Shown here in pieces: positions 14,428 through 17,619 of a stretch of 17,619 nt of DNA. The notes beneath the pieces are model-generated. The model was not told the origin of the DNA, did no database searches, and was given only the letters and a program-made list of their open reading frames with translations. This DNA is from JAOUEE01 sp051011595 (GTDB lineage: Bacteria; Actinomycetota; Acidimicrobiia; Acidimicrobiales; SHLQ01). The stretch spans positions 1 through 17,619 of the forward strand of contig JBPCTQ010000273.1 of NCBI GenBank assembly GCA_051011595.1. The letters run 5' to 3'. Position 1 is the stretch's first letter, and each line of letters starts with the position of its first letter. Both the position numbers and the translations under genes were made by a program.

Positions 14428-14853
14428 TCACACCGCACCATCTAGGGCTACCTGCCGTCCGTCGTCGCAAAGCACTAACAGCCGTACTGCATCCTCGCTA
14501 CGCAGAAACGACACCAGGCGGCCGCTGCTTTCCGCGTCTAGCGCTCGATGGAATCGCACAACTGCCGTCTCCTGTATGGCGTCGAAGTCCCCAATCGACC
14601 GACGTGCCCGCGAACCAGCTAGCCATTCATCGAAACGATCAGTAGCGGGCGCGATCACATTCTCTATGACTGGCGAACCAGCCGGGCCCTCTACCCGAAC
14701 CTCCAGCAGCAGGCACTGATCAGGCAACGAGGCAATCGCACCATCTGACTCGGCCGTCCTGTTCCCACTGCAAGTGACCAGCAATCCGATCGCGACCGAC
14801 AGCCAGACCAGGTCGCCACGCGAACAACCCTTTCCTCGCGCTACCGAGTACAC
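14428..14853 (-). CDS. Small predicted lipoprotein, unknown family
   Basis: Protein of 141 residues from GTG 14851-14853. The N-terminus has basic residues, then a hydrophobic run LVWLSVAIGLLVTC ending in a plausible lipobox cysteine at about residue 28, followed by a polar segment. The rest is a mix of helices and strands with two cysteines (QCLLLEV and LVLCDDGRQ). I recognise no family. Codon use differs from the upstream housekeeping genes: it contains one TTA, several CTA and two ATA codons, which are rare in this window and suggest recent acquisition or relaxed selection. There is no strong ribosome site. A large plus-strand open frame (14120-14719) overlaps it but lacks a signal or domain. 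Moderately sure that it is a real gene. Confidence 0.6.
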   Translation of the reverse strand: MYSVARGKGCSRGDLVWLSVAIGLLVTCSGNRTAESDGAIASLPDQCLLLEVRVEGPAGSPVIENVIAPATDRFDEWLAGSRARRSIGDFDAIQETAVVRFHRALDAESSGRLVSFLRSEDAVRLLVLCDDGRQVALDGAV

Positions 14854-14958
14854 GATCCAGACCGTACTACTCCCAACGGCGCCAACTTGGCCTGGGTGGA
14901 GCTAGGTCCACCGCCGTCTGCAGAAGCGGCAAGGAGGGGCGCGTGCCAAGCTTCTTAC

Positions 14959-15228
14959 ATGACGGCCAATGACAAGCTTGGAGCAGACGTCGCAGCGCGA
15001 CTCGCTGAGATGGTGCAAACGATCGACGAGCTCCCTGGCCAGTTCCGCTCCGAGTTCAGCTTGGAGTACTGGTCGGGTGCCGCAGCTGGAGCGGAGTCAT
15101 GGTTGTGTCGAGTCGAGGGAGACATCGTTGGAGACGACGGCGGCAGTAGCTTCTCGGTGCTTGGGCACACTGCATCAGAAGCCCTCCGGGCAGCGGCCGC
15201 CGAGGCACCGAGGCGTATCCCGCACTAG
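14959..15228 (+). CDS. Short orphan protein, 89 residues
   Basis: Soluble, acidic, unrecognised protein. ATG 14959 is the first methionine in frame; GGAGGGG lies about 20 bp upstream, further than usual, so an earlier start (frame open to TTG 14887) cannot be excluded. Residues 1-25 form a likely helix (DKLGADVAARLAEMVQTIDE); the middle has EYWSGAAAGAESWLCRVEGD with strand character; the end is SFSVLGHTASEALRAAAAEA, a helix. This strand-then-helix ending resembles small antitoxin or immunity-like proteins, but no toxin partner is adjacent. Codon use is plausible for coding sequence. Confidence 0.5.
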   Translation: MTANDKLGADVAARLAEMVQTIDELPGQFRSEFSLEYWSGAAAGAESWLCRVEGDIVGDDGGSSFSVLGHTASEALRAAAAEAPRRIPH

Positions 15229-15527
15229 CCACCGTGACCCGGTGGTCCTCTTGCCGACGGAGAAGCGGCGAATACTCCACCGCGACTGGCTGCGCTCCCG
15301 ACGTGGCGAGGGCGCGGCTCCCTGCGCCGTCGGTACTATCCCGTCTGCTTCTTCTCGGTGGCTACTGCTCGCAGGTCTGCCACCAATGACACGAGCCCCG
15401 AGCCAAAGGCGACCGACTGCAACGCTTGCCTCGGCAGTGAGTCACTCACCGTGACCGGTCGAGCACTCTGTGGTGGTTCGAGAATCGTCGCTTTAGGTCC
15501 ACGGGAACTCTTCGGCCTAGCGTCCGT

Positions 15528-15542
15528 GAACCCTTCGGGTTC
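15528..15542 (+). terminator. Small GC/TTC hairpin
   Basis: GAACCC (15528-15533) and GGGTTC (15537-15542) are perfect complements around TTC. It is followed by GGAGTTCC/TTGGAGTTC direct repeats, not a T-run. Possible terminator or part of a repeat element. Confidence 0.3.
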
Positions 15543-15586
15543 CATGGAGTTCCTTGGAGTTCTTCGGCAGGGCCTCAGAACATCCC

Positions 15587-15635
15587 TGCCGTTCGCTGCG
15601 CTCACTAGCGGAGTTGCTCGCTGACGCTCACAACA
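15587..15635 (+). repeat. Direct repeat, copy 1
   Basis: A 49-bp unit beginning TGCCGTTCGCTGCGCTCAC and ending GCTCGCTGACGCTCACAACA. It matches copy 2 at 15683-15733 nearly throughout, with a 2-bp length difference in the GGAGTT(TT)G segment. Each unit also contains two related half-units (TCGCTGCGCTCAC and TCGCTGACGCTCAC). Confidence 0.85.
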
Positions 15636-15667
15636 GCCCTGCCGGAGAGCAACCGGGTGGGAAGACT

Positions 15668-15680
15668 GTCCGTCATCGCC
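15668..15680 (+). repeat. 13-bp match to the tRNA-Val 3' end, possible att site
   Basis: GTCCGTCATCGCC is identical to tRNA-Val positions 10034-10046 (3' T-arm strand and acceptor 3' strand) in the same orientation. A tyrosine-recombinase island inserted at this tRNA would leave such a copy at its far end. The match is short and no integrase was found. Confidence 0.35.
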
Positions 15681-15682
15681 GA

Positions 15683-15733
15683 TGCCGTTCGCTGCGCTCA
15701 CCAACGGAGTTTTGCTCGCTGACGCTCACAACA
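15683..15733 (+). repeat. Direct repeat, copy 2
   Basis: A 51-bp second copy of the unit at 15587-15635, offset by 96 bp in the same orientation; differences are TAG/CAA after the shared 19 bp and two extra T residues. The tRNA-end match lies just before this copy. Confidence 0.85.
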
Positions 15734-15765
15734 TTCCCGGGCACGCCTGCCGTCGGGATCCTGGC

Positions 15766-15829
15766 GCCTCGGGGGCAACGGCGCTGGTCCCCATCTTGAC
15801 GGGCGACGCCAGCGCCGGTAGCCCGAGGC
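15766..15829 (+). promoter_or_regulatory. Two-tier hairpin upstream of the SnoaL-like gene
   Basis: The outer stem GCCTCGGG (15766-15773) pairs with CCCGAGGC (15822-15829). The inner stem CGGCGCTGG (15779-15787) pairs with CCAGCGCCG (15809-15817). The internal loop is 5 by 4 nt and the apical loop 21 nt. All 17 pairs are Watson-Crick. It ends 7 bp before the AGGGAG ribosome site of the gene at 15848. It could be a structured leader, a terminator for upstream transcription, or an imperfect operator. Confidence 0.6.
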
Positions 15830-15847
15830 CCGGACAGGGAGTGTGCA

Positions 15848-16261
15848 ATGGGCAACGAGATGACGGATACGGGTCGAGTGATGGCCGAGCTCGAGATTCG
15901 CAACTTGGTGGCTCGGTACTGCCATGCGTACGACCAGGGACGAGTCGACGAGTATTGCGAGCTCTTCGTCGAGGATGCTTCGTTCCAGGTGCCCCCGGAC
16001 ATCACCGCCGACGGTGCCGACCAGATTCGCGAGAAGATTGCGGCCGGTGCCGTGGGCGCCCCGCCGGCCCAGCACGTCACCTACAACACGGTCATCGACG
16101 TTGGTGACGACGGCAGCGCGAAGGGTTGGAGCGACTTCATGTACGTGGCCGCCGGGCCGGAGAACACCATCAGCATCGTCGGGCGCTACCTCGACGACTT
16201 CGTTCTCCACGACGGAACTTGGAAGTTCCAGCGCCGCCAGGTCGAGTTCGTCGGTCGCTGA
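15848..16261 (+). CDS. SnoaL-like / NTF2-fold protein
   Basis: Single-domain protein of 137 residues, start ATG 15848 with AGGGAG 6 bp upstream. The N-terminal helix pair ELEIRNLVARYCHAYDQGRVDEYCELFVEDASF is typical of SnoaL-like NTF2-fold proteins, followed by HVTYNTVIDVGDDGSAKGWSDFMYV and a final strand pair, GRYLDDFVLHDGTWKFQRRQVEF. Relatives include polyketide cyclases, dehydratases and ring-hydroxylating dioxygenase small subunits, as well as many uncharacterised proteins. The acidic cavity motif ELFVEDASF is conserved in type. It lies 131 bp upstream of the amidohydrolase on the same strand, possibly one catabolic unit. Substrate unknown. Confidence 0.9.
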   Translation: MGNEMTDTGRVMAELEIRNLVARYCHAYDQGRVDEYCELFVEDASFQVPPDITADGADQIREKIAAGAVGAPPAQHVTYNTVIDVGDDGSAKGWSDFMYVAAGPENTISIVGRYLDDFVLHDGTWKFQRRQVEFVGR

Positions 16262-16271
16262 CCGCGGATCC

Positions 16272-16298
16272 CGACCGGTCGATGCCGATGCCGATGTC
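16272..16298. other. Short palindrome and hexamer repeat before the amidohydrolase
   Basis: CGACCGGTCG (16272-16281) is a 10-bp palindrome, followed by GATGCC, GATGCC, GATGTC in tandem. It lies in the 131-bp SnoaL-amidohydrolase gap. Possibly regulatory, possibly chance. Confidence 0.25.
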
Positions 16299-16392
16299 GG
16301 TATCGAGGTTCGAGACGGCGTGTGGCAGCATGAACCGGCGGTAATCACCTCCCTCCGCTCGGTCGCGGGTGAGGAACTCTCTGGGGGCTCTC

Positions 16393-17619
16393 ATGCTGGA
16401 TGTCGTCATTCGTGGTGGAACCATCGTCGATGGGTCCGGGGGTCCGGCGCAGCCGGCTGATCTCGGCATCCGTGACGGACGGATCGTGGCGATCGGTTCG
16501 ATCGACGAGGAAGCAGTGGAGACCGTGGACGCGACGGGCAAGATCGTGGCGCCCGGTTTCGTCGACGTACACACGCACTACGACGCACAGGCCTTCTGGG
16601 ACGGCACGCTCTCGCCATCGCCCTATCACGGCGTGACGAGTGTGGTCGGCGGAAACTGTGGCTTCTCCATTGCGCCGCTCGCGCCCGACGCCGGTCCGTA
16701 CCTGATGAAGATGCTCTCGCGGGTCGAGGGGATGCCACTCGAGAGCCTCGAGGAGGGGGTGCCGTGGAGCTGGCAGTCCTTCGGTGAGTATCTCGACCTG
16801 CTCGAGGGTGGCCTGTCCGTGAACGCGGGTTTCATGGTCGGCCACTCGGCGATCCGGCGCAGCGTGATGGGGGAGCGGGCGGTTGGACACGAAGCGACCG
16901 ACGATGAGCTCGCCCAGATGGTCGAGCTGCTCCGTACTTCCCTCGCCGAGGGGGGCTTCGGTTTCTCGTCCACCATCTCGTCGACGCACAACGACTTCGA
17001 CGGCAACCCGGTTCCTTCTCGCCACGCCTCCAAGGAGGAGATGCTGACCCTGGCCCGCCAGGTGCGCGACTTCGAGGGGACAACGGTCGAGTTCCTGCCC
17101 GGTGTTGGTTGGGGCGAGGAGGAGGCCAACTACATGGCCGACCTCTCGTTGGCGGCCAACCGACCGGTCAACTGGAACGTGATGGCACCGACGGCCCAGA
17201 ACGCCGCTGGCGCCTATAAACAGTTGGCGGCAACCGACATCGCCCGGGAGCGCGGGGCCGAGGTCATCGCGCTCACGGTTCCCCAACCCATGACGATCCG
17301 CATCAACCTCGACTCGGGTTTCGTCTTCGATGCTCTCCACAACTGGGCGCCGTTCTTCCGCCTGTCGAAGGCCGAGAAGCTGGCCTTCCTGGACGATCCG
17401 GCCAAACGCAAGCAGTTCGGCGAGGACGCCCAGCATCCGGACTCGCCGATGCGCAGGCTGGCCAACTGGGAGTACTTCACGGTCGATCAGGTCCGGGACG
17501 AGTCGCTCGCTCGCTACCGCGGTCGGCGGGTCGGTGAGATCGCCGAGGAGGAAGGGAAGACACCCTTCGACGCCATGATCGACATCGCCGTGGCCGACGA
17601 CCTGCAGACCTACTTCATG
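16393..17619 (+). CDS. D-aminoacylase / N-acyl-D-amino-acid deacylase family amidohydrolase (3' partial)
   Basis: Metal-dependent amidohydrolase, 409 codons with no stop before the right edge. ATG 16393 opens MLDVVIRGGTIVDGSGGPAQ, the usual beta-sandwich start of the family. PGFVDVHTHYDAQ supplies the metal ligands H60 and H62 and a nearby D64. GGNCGFSIAP places C89 where D-aminoacylases have their characteristic metal-binding cysteine. Later, MVGHSAIRRSVMG and GGFGFSSTIS are typical of the D-aminoacylase branch, whose members hydrolyse N-acyl-D-amino acids or related cyclic amides. The visible part lacks the last ~100-170 residues expected for a 500-580-residue protein. The upstream SnoaL-like gene may be cotranscribed. 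Exact substrate cannot be told. Confidence 0.93.
   Translation, partial: MLDVVIRGGTIVDGSGGPAQPADLGIRDGRIVAIGSIDEEAVETVDATGKIVAPGFVDVHTHYDAQAFWDGTLSPSPYHGVTSVVGGNCGFSIAPLAPDAGPYLMKMLSRVEGMPLESLEEGVPWSWQSFGEYLDLLEGGLSVNAGFMVGHSAIRRSVMGERAVGHEATDDELAQMVELLRTSLAEGGFGFSSTISSTHNDFDGNPVPSRHASKEEMLTLARQVRDFEGTTVEFLPGVGWGEEEANYMADLSLAANRPVNWNVMAPTAQNAAGAYKQLAATDIARERGAEVIALTVPQPMTIRINLDSGFVFDALHNWAPFFRLSKAEKLAFLDDPAKRKQFGEDAQHPDSPMRRLANWEYFTVDQVRDESLARYRGRRVGEIAEEEGKTPFDAMIDIAVADDLQTYFM

Larger units (their letters stand above)
15229..15847. other. 619-bp non-coding, repeat-bearing region
   Basis: No convincing gene on either strand; the open frames here cross repeat sequence and have no ribosome sites. 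It holds a small hairpin (15528-15542), two copies of a ~50-bp repeat (15587-15635, 15683-15733), the tRNA-end match between them (15668-15680), and the two-tier hairpin in front of the SnoaL-like gene. It looks like an integration boundary or a dispersed intergenic repeat family site. Confidence 0.6.

Noticed and set aside
14120..14719. 199-codon plus-strand open frame overlapping the RTX end and the minus-strand lipoprotein
   Set aside because: Crosses the terminator-like hairpin, has Ser/Arg/Thr-rich content and no signal or domain; the minus-strand frame with a lipobox is more convincing.
15336..15704. 122-codon minus-strand frame and overlapping plus-strand frames
   Set aside because: Their sequence is largely the direct-repeat element; no start signal or protein-like pattern.
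15766..15829. Known riboswitch class for the SnoaL-gene leader
   Set aside because: The hairpin has none of the conserved sequence boxes I know for cobalamin, SAM, TPP, FMN or glycine riboswitches.
16345..17436. 363-codon minus-strand open frame
   Set aside because: Antisense to the D-aminoacylase family gene, whose HxH and NCG motifs are clear on the plus strand.

Overview
The window is high-GC, gene-dense bacterial DNA that looks actinobacterial, possibly Acidimicrobiia. This is an inference from the codon bias toward GCC/GTG/CTG/GAC, a Tat-leader type typical of that group, GTG starts, an actinobacterial-style tRNA-Val and the gene content. No taxonomic marker gene is present.

Region 1 (1-9885) is ordinary, tightly packed chromosome. 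It opens inside the last module of a nonribosomal peptide synthetase (C-terminal half of a condensation domain, adenylation, carrier protein and thioesterase domains). Convergent to it is a minus-strand set read ddl (D-Ala-D-Ala ligase), then a MalY/PatB-type PLP enzyme, then a secreted protein with six 50-residue repeats. murF is divergent from ddl across a 65-bp gap that holds a nested inverted repeat. Ddl and MurF catalyse consecutive steps of peptidoglycan precursor synthesis, so the gap is a natural shared control point. After murF come a Tat-exported beta-sandwich protein, a multi-CxxC zinc-ribbon protein, a VOC (glyoxalase-fold) protein and a SpoIIAA/STAS-like protein.

Region 2 (9975-15680) starts at a tRNA-Val(CAC) gene and looks accessory. 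It has longer non-coding stretches, more A/T-ending codons in places (TTA, CTA and ATA in the lipoprotein at 14428-14853) and small orphan genes. A 13-bp copy of the tRNA 3' end recurs at 15668-15680, as expected for the far end of an element integrated at the tRNA, but no integrase is visible. Its core is a same-strand cluster: an ECF-like sigma factor; an overlapping membrane protein with a short cytoplasmic segment, one TM helix and an external seven-repeat beta-propeller (probable anti-sigma/sensor); a lipoprotein; and a Sec-secreted protein with 18 RTX nonapeptides. This is the best candidate for an undescribed system: a possible envelope-sensing sigma module with its own surface-protein output.

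Region 3 (15229-17619) begins with a non-coding stretch carrying two copies of a ~50-bp repeat and a large two-tier hairpin just upstream of a SnoaL/NTF2-like gene. A D-aminoacylase-family amidohydrolase follows and runs off the right edge.

No CRISPR array, rRNA, transposase or recognisable riboswitch was seen. All functional calls come from motifs read by eye; no database search was possible.
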